DNA from: Selaginella moellendorffii | Taxonomy: Eukaryota; Streptophyta; Lycopodiopsida; Selaginellales; Selaginellaceae | Direction: 5' to 3' | Assembly (NCBI RefSeq): GCF_000143415.4 | Contig: NW_003314263.1 | Span: 932,165-996,164, forward strand | DNA: 64,000 bases | Part shown: piece by piece, positions 54,171 through 64,000 of the stretch | How the letters are laid out: each line of letters begins with the position of its first letter | Position numbering within the stretch: the stretch's first letter is position 1 | Position numbers and translations under genes: made by a program | The notes under the pieces: generated by a model | Database searches by the model: none | What the model was told of the DNA's origin: nothing | Seen by the model: the letters and a program-made list of their open reading frames with translations, nothing else

Positions 54171-57100
54171 ACAAAAAACAATAAAGGCTGAAACAAATAA
54201 GAGAGGATGCCAATCTTTAAATTGCCATATAATTTTTTTTTCTTTGCCTTTCCCAATCTAACTCGTCTATATAATTACCCTCAAAATAATAAAATTCTTT
54301 TTCATCTTAAATCTTTTTAGACACAGCTTATGGTAGTTTTTATTTACTGTAGAGTTTCTGATCCAAATCATACTCATCAAACATGACCTCCAAGTGGATT
54401 CCTTCTGCTTTTCATCCACATCGTCCAGAATCTTCAATGTCGTCAACATCCAAGCCTTACTTAGATCAATCGCCATCTCCCCAAATGGAATGGAGAGCAT
54501 TTCCTGTCGTCCATCATGAACACTCTCCACAACATTGTATCAATGGGTAACGTTTGATTGAAACTGGCACGAAGTCCAAGTCGTCAGACTGAGCTAGTGT
54601 TGCAATTCGTGGCTCCCAAGTCATTGTCTTGTAATCCAAGAAGGACCCGAGAAACGTTTTGGCAGCTCGTCTTCTATTCCATCACACATCTCCATCTCCC
54701 AGCCAAAATTCTTCTTGGGCAAACCATACAACACTCTCTCAGTATAATAATCATTGTCGTTGCTACTGAGGTTGCAGAGCATTGCATGCCACAGCTTGGA
54801 GATGCTATATCTGTAGGAAGTACAATACTTTCTTCTTTTAGCATGTTGATCTTGTTCTCAATGTATTATTAAGTTAAATGTTCCTTATTTTCCCCAAAAT
54901 TATATAGATTTTTTAGAGTGTGTATATCATAGAGAATTTTGTTTGTATGTTATTGATCATTTTTAATGTTAAGTAAGGATTAAATTACTTTGCAAAAGTT
55001 TAAAATTGATTATATTTCCTATATGATAATGAATTTTTGTTTTATTGTTGTTGTTAAAGAGGAGAGTTTTCAGAGTTTCTTTTTTATTTTCACATTGCAA
55101 GTGTTGAGTTTGATGTTAAGGAGGTTGAACTTCTGGAATATTTCATTTTGGTAGAAGTATTTTGTAATAAGTGGAGTCTTTTATAACATAAGTTCCTTTG
55201 TTATCCAAATATCTTTTGCTTTTTCAATTTTTGCCTTAATAGCTATTGAAAATTCCTTTTCCATGTTTTCTTCTTTTACATTGTTTTTTCATCAATTTTT
55301 TTTTTACTTTCTCCTTGTTCATATAATGCATGTGGTTTTTACCTTTTATCCTATGATGATTTACTATAGGATAACCATGAAGTAAAACCTAAACTCTTTG
55401 TGCCACATGTTATATACCATGTGTTATATGCTACATGTTTAAGAACAATAAAGTGAAACTTGAGTTTTAGGGCCTTGGGCCACTAAATGAAAGAATAAAA
55501 TTAAACTCCTAAGCTTGTAGCTAAAAAATGAAGGAATTAGAGTATGGAGCAACTCTTGAGTGTTCAACCCAAAGAGTGAAATGACAAAAACACAGAATGA
55601 TGTTAGAACAATTTTAGAGTTTCTACCATCCTAATGCTAAGACTAATATGCAAAATAAAACCAAACATAGTCTAATGTTATTTTAGCATATTAGTGGTTT
55701 CACACAAAGATATGGGTACTCTACCAACTAATATAGTATGGAACTTTGGCTTAGACTCAAATCAAATGTAGAACAAGGATAGTCACTTAAGCAGGAGTTA
55801 AATTAAACCTTGAGGAATGCATGCTTTGGGCTTTTACCCTTAGTGTCAGGAGTTAGTCTCTATGACAATTATGAAAATTATTAAATATGGAATGGCACTA
55901 GATTACAAACTTGAAAGCAACATTATTATGTTCAAGCAACACTATTATGTTCAAGAAAATTTCTACATCCAACTAGCAAATCTAAACACTTTCTATAAAT
56001 AGTCAGTAGGACCAAATAGAACTAACACAAGGAGCATGATAATGAAAGTGTTTTGGTAGATATAATAAACTATCATTTAATGAGTATTGAAAGACCAATC
56101 TCAATATCTTATCAAGCTAGTGTATGACAGAGCAAAAAAGAACTAACAAACCGAACTAAATATATTTAGCTAAATGGACATTTAGGAATTCCTTCCTTAT
56201 GCTTGTCCGACTAAGTACAGATGCTAAATCAAGTTTATTAACACTTGAACAAGAAGGACTAATAAAGGGTTCAACAATACTAACCTTGTGGCAAAAAGGA
56301 AAGAATATTTGAAAGGACTTACCATCAAGTAATTTTCAATATCTACAATCACATTCGTGATAGTTATTTAGATGCTTTAAATTCCTTTTTTTTTTTAAGG
56401 TAGAGGGCCATAGATAGGAATTCAGCTCTAAAAATGGAGTGAAAATATGTGATAATAGTATAAAGTCATGATAAATAACATCTATTTTAAGATGCCCCAA
56501 AAATGGAGTGAGGATGAGTGATAATGGTATACAACTAGGATTTTAGGGTGAGGACAAGTATAACAAGACCAATGAAATGTTTGGCCCAAACAAAATGAAG
56601 TTAAGTAAATATAATAGTGGAATGAAGTTGAATATAATAACACATATAGCAAGTTGAAACAAATTTAATGCTTTAAAATGAGATATTAAAGATATAAAGG
56701 ACAAATAAAATAAGCATGACTTCTTATATGTTATGTTAGATGATGATGAAGGTTCTTAGTCTGAGTTAATGCAAGTCTTTAAAGTTGCTTAGAAGGAAAA
56801 TGTAAAGATAGGGTTTATCATTTATTGCAGTGTGTTTAGTGGATTGCAAGTGGTTTAAGCATTCACTAATTGTTGACAAGGTTGTAGCCAGTTTATCAAG
56901 ATGTTATAAATGTTGATTGATGATTATGGTTTACAATAGAAACCATGGAAAAAATAGAACCAGAAACCATGGATAAGCATAAGTCAAAATATACAAAATC
57001 CTGATGAATAAGCTATAACTTCATATGATATTTAATTCTCAAACACTATTGTAAAACTACATAATATAGTTATTAAGATTATCCATATCAATTATGGACA

Positions 57101-57225
57101 GTACTAGAAATCATGAAATAGAATACATTACCTTTTTAGTATAAATAGTGTTGTGGCTTATAATGGCCTTAATATAGTGATACATTTTAAAATATAATAC
57201 AAAAAATAGTCTAAAAATTTAATAG
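54171..57225. other. AT-rich intergenic DNA with a diverged repeat
   Basis: No gene supported. The part 55450-56230 has an inverted partner at 63100-63660, beyond the retrotransposon. Confidence 0.5.
55450..56230. repeat. Inverted repeat flanking the retrotransposon (left copy)
   Basis: Blocks such as GCCACTAAATGAAAGAAT, ATGCAAAATA and AAGATATGGGTACT recur in reverse complement at 63350-63660, and the GAGTATTGAAAGACCAATC block near 56083 pairs with 63230-63250. Identity is about 70-75 percent by eye. Confidence 0.55.
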
Positions 57226-57390
57226 TGTGAGTGCATAGAATATAGAAAGGGAATATAGAAAATGTGCATATCAATTAGCCCAAAAACCCTAGCTTATATA
57301 TAAGAGCAAGTAGTTTGTATTGAAACCAATTTGACGGCTACCAAAATCCCACTACACTAATATATCATAGCTGTACACTTAGACTTTACA
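57226..57390 (-). repeat. LTR (3' LTR of the minus-strand element)
   Basis: 165 bp, starting TGTGAGTGCATAG and ending in TTTACA on the plus strand, direct repeat of 62448-62623. Read on the minus strand it starts TGTAAAGTC and ends CACTCACA, the usual TG...CA. Confidence 0.85.
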
Positions 57391-57977
57391 TCAGAAGACC
57401 ATCAAAGTTCTTTTGTAGATGGGCTGGGATCTGGAGGAATGTCAGAAGGAGGCATCGACGGATCTGTAAGTGATATTAATTGTTCCTGATCATGTTGTAT
57501 AAAACGTTTCAATTGGTGCACATATACAATTTTTAGAGGATTAGTCTGCTGAACATCATGCTGAACCTCATAAACTTGTGGTCCAACTTGCTACAACACT
57601 CAATACGGTCCTTTTCATTGAGCAAGGAGCCCCCTAGATAAATCACATACCATAAGATGGGAAAAACAGACTAACACCAAGTCATCTACTTTGTACTTTG
57701 TAAGTGGACGATGATAGAAGTTGTAACACCGTTATTATCCCACTTGTGTGCGGCCTAAGTGTTTGGCAAACTCTGCTCGAACAAGTGGAAAAATACTCAT
57801 CAAATACTGATCCCACGACCCAGCATCAGCAGCTTGTGGCAATTTTGAAGGTAAACCTAGCTCTGTTGGTAATATTGGATCACGACTATATAAAAGTTTT
57901 GTTTAGTAAAGCACTAACAAAACTCTACACCCCTGTGACATATGCAGGGACTATATATGAAATGGCAAATAACCATC

Positions 57978-58190
57978 TTAATCCAAATATTGAAAATTCA
58001 CATACTTCACGATCATTCTTTTGAATGTTTGAACGAGCCGTTCCACCAAACTGTCTGATTGTGGATGATAAGCACTCATGAAAGTGTAGCGTATCCCCAA
58101 CTGAAACATCAAAACATGAAATGCCTCAGCCATAAATGCAAGACTATTATCCAAAAGAATCCACTCTAAACAAGAATGCTGGAATACCAT
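57978..58190 (-). pseudogene. Integrase remnant of the retrotransposon
   Basis: Open 70-codon segment with YHPQSDSLVERLVQTFKR, the C-terminal part of the integrase catalytic core; the final catalytic Glu region is present but upstream parts are full of stops. Confidence 0.75.
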
Positions 58191-59604
58191 TCAATTGAGG
58201 AGGAAGTATCTAACAGTAGTTGCAGAGGCACTAACAAGAGCACCAACTTCCACCCAATGAGTCAAATAATTATAAGCAATAATAACATATTTATTGTCAA
58301 AAGTCGATTGTGGAAAAGGTTCCATAAAATCAAATGCCACAAACTTAAATGGACGGGAAATTGCAATTGACTTCAACTATTTTTCTGTGGCACGAGGGGG
58401 AGTATTATGAGTTTGGCACTAAACACAACTATGTATATACTAGATAACATCATGTCAGCCAATAAAAATACCTATGTAACTTCTTAGCCACACGATGATG
58501 TCCTATACTCACCTAGAACAAGAGAATCATGGTAAGCATGGAAAAACTATGGAATAAAGACAAAAAGCACCATCAGCCATAAATGATTTTCAAAATTTGT
58601 CCCCACAAAATAAAGAAGGCCATCTTTAAGGCAATATTGAAAATGTAAATGCCAGAATGGCAAGTTATTAGCAAGTGATGTAGGATTTTCAAACCCATCT
58701 CGAGGCCTTCAAATCCATGGCTTAATCTTTTGAGACTGTGAACCTCATCAAGAGAAGGTAGATCTTGCTCTACACCTTATGGACATTGAACATTAAGTAC
58801 AACAACTGTCGACGGCACAGAATCCTTGTTTAAAAAATCCACAGATGCTAAAATAATAGACTCGTCAAAAACATGAGAAGAAAGTGAAGAAGGAAGAGGA
58901 GCTCAAGAAAGAGCATCAGTATCAATCATAAAACTCCCCAGGCGATGAACAACATTAAAATTATATATATGAAGCTTCAAAGCCCACTGAACAGTATGAC
59001 CAACCAGGTTCTTCTACTTTAATAATAAAGTAATGGTACCATGATCACTTTCTAATAACGTTCGAGAACTATGTAGATATGTATAAAGTTTCAACTGCTA
59101 CTAAACACTCCTTCTCCATCATAGAGTAGTTCACCTCTGCTAGTTGTAACATACGGCTTATATATGCAATAGGATGGCGTTGACCAGACACACTCGGGCT
59201 CTCTTGCATCATCCAAGACCAATATCAGAAACATTCACGCACAAAATGAAAGATTGAGTGTAATCAGGATATGCCAAAACTGAAGGAATCATCAATAGCT
59301 TTTTGAGATCCATGAACATCCGCTCACAATCTAGAGACCAAATGAAAGATGACGTTGATGACTTCAACAACGCTTACAACGGTGCAGTGTGATCAGAAAG
59401 ATAATCAACAAAACGACTGAAATACTACACTTTGCCCAGGAAGCGTTGCACATCATTCACACACTTTGGAGTAAAGAACCTTAGAACAGCCACAAGTTTG
59501 TTAGGATCAACTTGCAAACCCTCACGAGAAATATAGTACCCAAGATAAATCGTGTTCTTGGACCCAAACACGTGCTTTGATCACTTCAACTTTAAACCAA
59601 CATC

Positions 59605-60651
59605 CTATAGCTGATCCAACACTTTACAAATATCACAGACGTATTCCTCCCATGTCCCCTCCAAATGGATTAAGACATCATTAATGAAGTTAGCAGTCAC
59701 ATTTAGCATATCGCAAAGAACCTCATCCATCATCTGCTGGAAAGTTGCTGAATTATTGTTCAAACCAAATAGCATCACCAAGAACTCGTATAAACTAAAC
59801 TGTATACAAAAAGCAATCTTATAAATATCTTTTTTAGCCATCAATACTTGCTAGTACCTAGAAGCAAAATCTAGCTTGGTGAACCAACAACTTTTCCCTA
59901 GACAATCCAAAAGATTAGCAATATAAGGAAAAGGGTAAACATCTGGGATCATCACTTCATTTAATGGACAATAGTCAATGTAGAAATGAATACTCCCATC
60001 AGACTTCATCATAATGTGAGGTTTACATGCCTAAGGACTCCGTAACTTTTGAATAACACTTTTTTCCAACATCTCTTTGACGTTTGCACGTAAAATCTTG
60101 ATCTCTTTAGGTGATCGACAACAAACAGAAACCTTAATAGGACGAGCATCCTCAGTTGGAATCAGATGACGTGTGGCAATCTTAGCCCCAAATGATAGGT
60201 CATATTCAAAAAGATCCGCATACTCCTTAATGAGCCAGTCAACCACTGCAACACAAAGATTGTCAGAGGGATCGGAAAAGGGAATAGTGGAACAAGATGG
60301 AAACATAAAAGGAAGTAGTAGAGAGATAAAAGTAATGGAAGCAAATGTAAAAACATAGGGATGAAGAAGTACAAAAGTGAAAGGAATGGATGAAATATAA
60401 GGAAATATGAGATAAGGGGGAGAAGCTTCAAAGTTACACTTGGCATGATTGTGTTGCAACCAATCTATACCAAGGATGAGGTCAAAAGCTTGACTTGACA
60501 TCACCCACAATGACTGCAACCCAAGTACAAGATTGCCCATATGCACAACTAGGTCCACTTCATCCCATGCACATGCATGTGTACAATCATTGCCATAAAG
60601 AACTCCACCACACAACACAAGTGTAGATAGCAATGTGTGGCAATAGGTCAA
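59605..60651 (-). pseudogene. Protease and reverse-transcriptase remnant
   Basis: Two open segments. 60651-60031 has the aspartic-protease-like FDLILGIDWLQHNH and the RT opening HLIPTEDARPIKV. 59844-59605 has the RT core with FINDVL in place of the YxDD box. Stops between them show loss of function. Confidence 0.75.
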
Positions 60652-60886
60652 GCAATAGAAGATAAACTTGAATCTATATCAACCAATATGGAGAGAATAA
60701 TAAGAAACCTCTTGTTATAAAAATGAACTTAGAAAGTAAACACTAGATGAATTAGTGCCGAGTAAACCTTCTAATGATACTCTTGAAAGAAAGATGGAGG
60801 GCTTCACTAACTTATTCATGCAAAATCCCTCTATTACTTGTGTGATTCCTTGTTTCCCAGATACATCTCGGTGTCCAAACCCTCCA

Positions 60887-61292
60887 CTACAGCAACACCA
60901 ATAGAATATTGTTGACACCAAGGTCTTCACCTAGGAAATGGAGGCTACTAATCTGGAAAATGCTGACAACACTGATAAGTGTGACCAACTTTATCACATA
61001 TCCAGTAGTGAATATCACGGCCACGACCACGTCCTCACCCTTGTCCTTGGGCTCAAATAGTAGCAGCATCAACTTCCATTGGAACACGACCATCACCCAC
61101 AGGAAGTGGAACTGAAGGATGTGTAGCAAGAAGTGGAAGAAGTGACGTCTCATAACGTTGTACCAAGTGAAGAACATCATTAAAGGTGGCTGGAGCAAGT
61201 ATATGCACAAGTCTGACAAGATCTTGATGAAATATTAGCCACAACATTCCTAATTTGATCCATTCTGATATATTTGGCTTCGCACGAAGCAA
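60887..61292 (-). pseudogene. gag remnant with degenerate zinc knuckle
   Basis: Minus-strand reading FNDVLHLVQRYETSLLPLL, then an Arg/Gly-rich stretch containing stops and a knuckle-like CDKVGHTYQCC with a shifted cysteine. Typical of a Ty3/gypsy gag C-terminus. Confidence 0.6.
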
Positions 61293-61464
61293 GAGGCTTT
61301 AGAAATGAATACCAAATTGCATCACCAACTCAAATGTCCCTTAACAAAGACAATGCAATTATTGGAAGGTGTCATCACAATTGTCGACATGTCAGAATGT
61401 GTGTTTGAAGACATCCGGGAAAACACTCTAATCCCTATGAGTGGTTGCATTCAAACCATTGTAC

Positions 61465-61920
61465 TGTAAGCCACAAATTTTTCCTTTCCAATTTGCCAGC
61501 TTACCTCGTCTATCCGTCCAACACCGCCTTGGCCTTTGCTAAGTTCCCTTGCCAAGGTTCTCGCCTATGGTACCAGCTCCTACTTGGTCTCAGCTACTTA
61601 CTGCACGAGCAATGGAGTGTTAGCCATCCATCTACGGATTCCCAAATCACTCCCAATCCCCCTCCCCGGGTTAGACTGGACTTAAGGTTCGGCTACACTC
61701 CCTGCAAGCACAAGCAGCCAAGCACACCAAGCTTCCAGGTTCCTAACTTCCCTCGGTACCACAAGACTTGATCATGGGACCCTCTAAATCCCAAGTCTTG
61801 AGTGCAACACTTGCTTCGGGACGCCGGGGCGAAACACCGTGGCCTAGCGGCCCGGTATGGGTACCTCTCGCCCTCCACTTCCATCCCGAAGGAATTTCCT
61901 TTCCAATTTGCCAGCTTACC
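61465..61920. mobile_element. 456-bp GC-richer insertion nested in the retrotransposon
   Basis: Flanked by a perfect 5-bp duplication TGTAC (61460-61464 and 61921-61925). It begins TGTAAGCC and ends AGCTTACC, giving short imperfect inverted ends (GTAAGC/GCTTAC). A 26-bp block, TTTCCTTTCCAATTTGCCAG plus CTTACC, occurs exactly at 61480-61505 and again at 61895-61920. No coding capacity. It may be a solo LTR, a TRIM-like element or a non-autonomous transposon. Confidence 0.7.
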
Positions 61921-62447
61921 TGTACCACTACAGTGTCATCCTTTGGAAACACGTGGGAAACTCACGCAAATGTCAAGCACCATCCCAAGAATGATATGTG
62001 GCAATCACTGTGAAGTGATCAAACCAATAGTACATATTATCCCCAAGATTCCCACAAAAGAACTCTGGCCGAATGCAAGGATTAGCATCAAGAGCAAGAG
62101 GAGTTATACCACGTGTTGTGAATGCCATTATCAACTGAGTTTGGTTGTTTAATTGCAAGCACATAGCATCAAGCAATTGTACCAACTACTAGTCCAAAGT
62201 CAAAGGAGAAGGAAACTGCTACTTTGCCATGAAGATGAATGAAAAAAAAAGAGTTAAAGAAGAAAAATGAAAAAAAATTAGAAGGAAAGGGAGATTTAGA
62301 TAATGCAAATGCTAAATTTAAACTAAAATCCTAGAAAGAACAAAAGAAAGGAAATGGAAAAAGCTATATCTAGATGTAAATTTAAACTAAAATTCCAAAT
62401 CTAAGCACTCTTTAAAGACAATCTAAAGTGCCCCTCATCTCCACCAA

Positions 62448-62623
62448 TGTGAATGCATAGAATATGGAAAGGGAATATAGAAAATATGTATATCAATTAG
62501 CCCAAAAATTCTAATTTATATACAAGAGCGAGTGGTCCGAATTGAAACCAATCTAACAGCTACCAAAATCCCATTACACTAATATTAGTATATGGCATCA
62601 TAGCTGTACACTTGGACCTCACA
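62448..62623 (-). repeat. LTR (5' LTR of the minus-strand element)
   Basis: 176 bp, about 88 percent identical to 57226-57390 by eye, with an 11-bp indel near the end; most differences are transitions, consistent with methylation-driven decay. Confidence 0.85.
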
Positions 62624-63960
62624 ATAGAAAATAAAATTTAAGATGATTTCTTAATAGAATATTTATTGTTGATATATTTAATATTATCAAATTTTATCTT
62701 TTCAATTTGATAGATATATCTGAAATGAAAAATACATTAGATTTAATCTCATTTTATAAGTAGCACTTCTAAAAAAACTTTAGTGGGTTTAGGGTTTAGG
62801 GTATCTCTTTAATAGCTAAATAATAACTTTGCCAAAGTATACAACAACTTTGCCAAGCTTCTAGTGTCATAGCTCCTAAGCTAAAATTGAGCAAGCTTTA
62901 GTGCTATGGTTGTAAGAGCTACGGCCAGGTTATGGCTGCTATGCCATGATTAGGCTCAATGTTGTGAATGCGATTGCAGGTATTAAAAATTACTTGTCAT
63001 TAAGTACTTTTAAATGTTCTTTTTTTACTATCATGATAGCAAGAGGTCAGTATTTCTAGATCCTTTATCAGTCTCCACTCAACCTAATTGAGAAATTGGT
63101 CATTACATGTGCATTTGGCTAAAAGAGTATAAAAATGAAATTTCTAAATGCTATTAGTCAAACATATTTGATCTAGTTAAAGAAATTCATTAATTGATTT
63201 GCACTTGCTAGTGTTAGGACCTTTGTGATATTAAGTTTGATCCCTCAATACTTGCTAAATGATAACTTATTATATTTGCCAAAACACCCTTGCTATCATA
63301 CCTTATTTGTTTGGTCTTATTGGTTATTTATGAAAATCTCTAGATTTGCTAATTAGAGTGTAGAGATTGTCCTAAATATGTTAGGCTTATAGTACCCATA
63401 TCTTCATATTAGGCCACTGATATGTTTAAATAATACTAGATTTTATTTGGCTCTATTTTGCATACTAATCTTGATATTTGGATGTTGGATGCTCTAAATT
63501 GTTCTAATGTCATTCCATACTCTTGTCCCTTCATTCTTTGAGCTGAATGCTCAAAAGTTATTCTATACTTTGGTTGTTTCACTCTTTGGCTATATGCTTA
63601 AAAATTTAGCTTCATTCTTTCGTTTAGTGGCACAAAGCCTTGAAATTTAGATTCCCTTGCATTACCCTTGGATATGTGGCCAAGGGTTTACATTCCACAC
63701 TATCCACCATAGATACCATAAAGCTATTAGGGAAGAACCCTTATGAGATTGTGCTAGATTAACATTCCATCTAACAACTTACCAACTTACCAATGCAATT
63801 GAAAACCTCACCTTTTTTAACTAGTATGTATTGTAAGAGGATCCACAATATATTTATTAGAATTGGCATCTCAATTGAGTTTAGTAGTATGTTTTCTTTC
63901 TCATTGCCTCTTAATTGTAGAAGCCACCACCATCACCAAGATTGCCACCACTAAGCCTAC
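62624..63960. other. AT-rich intergenic DNA
   Basis: No gene supported. It includes a TTTAGGG-type stretch at 62785-62801 and the right copy of the inverted repeat. Confidence 0.5.
63100..63660. repeat. Inverted repeat flanking the retrotransposon (right copy)
   Basis: Reverse-complement partner of 55450-56230; see that entry for shared blocks. Confidence 0.55.
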
Positions 63961-64000
63961 TTGTAAGCCACAAATTTTTCCTTTCCAATTTGCTAATTTA
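63961..64000 (+). mobile_element. Start of a second copy of the nested insertion (cut by window edge)
   Basis: TGTAAGCCACAAATTTTTCC and the next bases (TTTCCAATTTGC) repeat the first 34 or so bases of the 61465 element exactly, then diverge slightly (TAATTTA) where the window ends. Confidence 0.7.

Larger units (their letters stand above)
57226..62623 (-). mobile_element. Decayed Ty3/gypsy-type LTR retrotransposon
   Basis: A 5.4-kb element bounded by direct 165- and 176-bp repeats and by ATAG (57222-57225 and 62624-62627; AATAG if one base is shared). Reading the minus strand from 62447 down: a gag-like region with a degenerate CCHC knuckle (near 61000), a protease-like segment (FDLILGIDWLQHNH), reverse transcriptase (60040-59600; the YxDD box is FINDVL), RNase H and integrase (58190-57978, YHPQSDSLVERLVQTFKR). 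Protease-RT-RNaseH-integrase order is the Ty3/gypsy layout. All parts are interrupted by stops and frameshifts, many of transition type, so it is inactive. The gag region holds a nested insertion at 61465-61920. Confidence 0.85.

Noticed and set aside
54558-54872. 104-codon plus-strand frame
   Set aside because: AT-rich, hydrophobic end produced by T-runs; no recognisable domain, no splice partners and no neighbouring homologue.
62785-62801. TTTAGGG repeats as a telomere or interstitial telomeric site (also CCCTAAA at 1307-1322)
   Set aside because: Only two or so units each; short telo-box-like motifs are common in plant DNA and do not indicate a chromosome end.

Overview
The window is nuclear DNA from a land plant. 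Introns are very short (often about 50-70 bp). The gene set includes plant-specific families (YUCCA flavin monooxygenase, WOX13-type homeobox, PPR proteins, a secreted DUF26 protein) next to flagellar/basal-body genes (a DIP13/SSNA1 homologue and a probable CFAP96-like protein), which are retained in plants with swimming sperm. Compact spacing, many PPR genes and tiny introns fit a lycophyte such as Selaginella. That assignment is inference from recognition; no search was run.

Layout. 1-16.8 kb is dominated by a large inverted duplication: a left arm (about 1499-6600) and a right arm (about 11628-16796) of roughly 5.1 kb each, around a 5 kb AT-rich spacer with an assembly gap. Each arm carries a kinase-like gene with a broken catalytic motif, a second atypical kinase, a truncated PPR C-terminus, a CAMK/PPCK-like kinase and an unknown degenerate repeated gene. 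The left arm keeps all three kinase frames open. The right arm has a frameshift in the first, a nonsense codon in the second and an intact third. 16.85-20.2 kb is repetitive DNA with a degenerate minisatellite and inverted copies. 20.86-22.1 kb is a chimera of PPR fragments and the 3' half of the CAMK-like kinase, convergent with the full-length PPR gene at 22.2-24.5 kb. That pair is a third copy of the PPR/kinase junction found in the palindrome arms.

24.6-53.5 kb is a compact euchromatic block: a SET1/ATXR7-type H3K4 methyltransferase with N-terminal zinc knuckles, a METTL18-like methyltransferase, a second PPR gene, a YUCCA auxin-biosynthesis gene, an organellar phenylalanyl-tRNA synthetase, a DUF26 gene with three decayed relatives, a CFAP96-like gene, an organellar uS5 ribosomal protein, an ASG2/WDTC1 WD40-TPR gene, a WOX13-clade homeobox gene, a mitochondrial dicarboxylate/tricarboxylate carrier and DIP13/SSNA1. 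Neighbours are mostly divergent pairs sharing 200-480 bp promoters or convergent pairs with 3' ends 100-400 bp apart.

53.7-64 kb is gene-poor and AT-rich. It holds a decayed Ty3/gypsy-type LTR retrotransposon on the minus strand (57226-62623) with very short LTRs, a 456-bp insertion nested in its gag region with a 5-bp target duplication, and the start of a second copy of that insertion at the window edge. A diverged inverted repeat flanks the retrotransposon.

The strongest leads for something undescribed are the kinase palindrome (hairpin potential, micro-inversion, asymmetric decay, pseudokinases), the zinc-knuckle/SET1 architecture and the nested insertion family.
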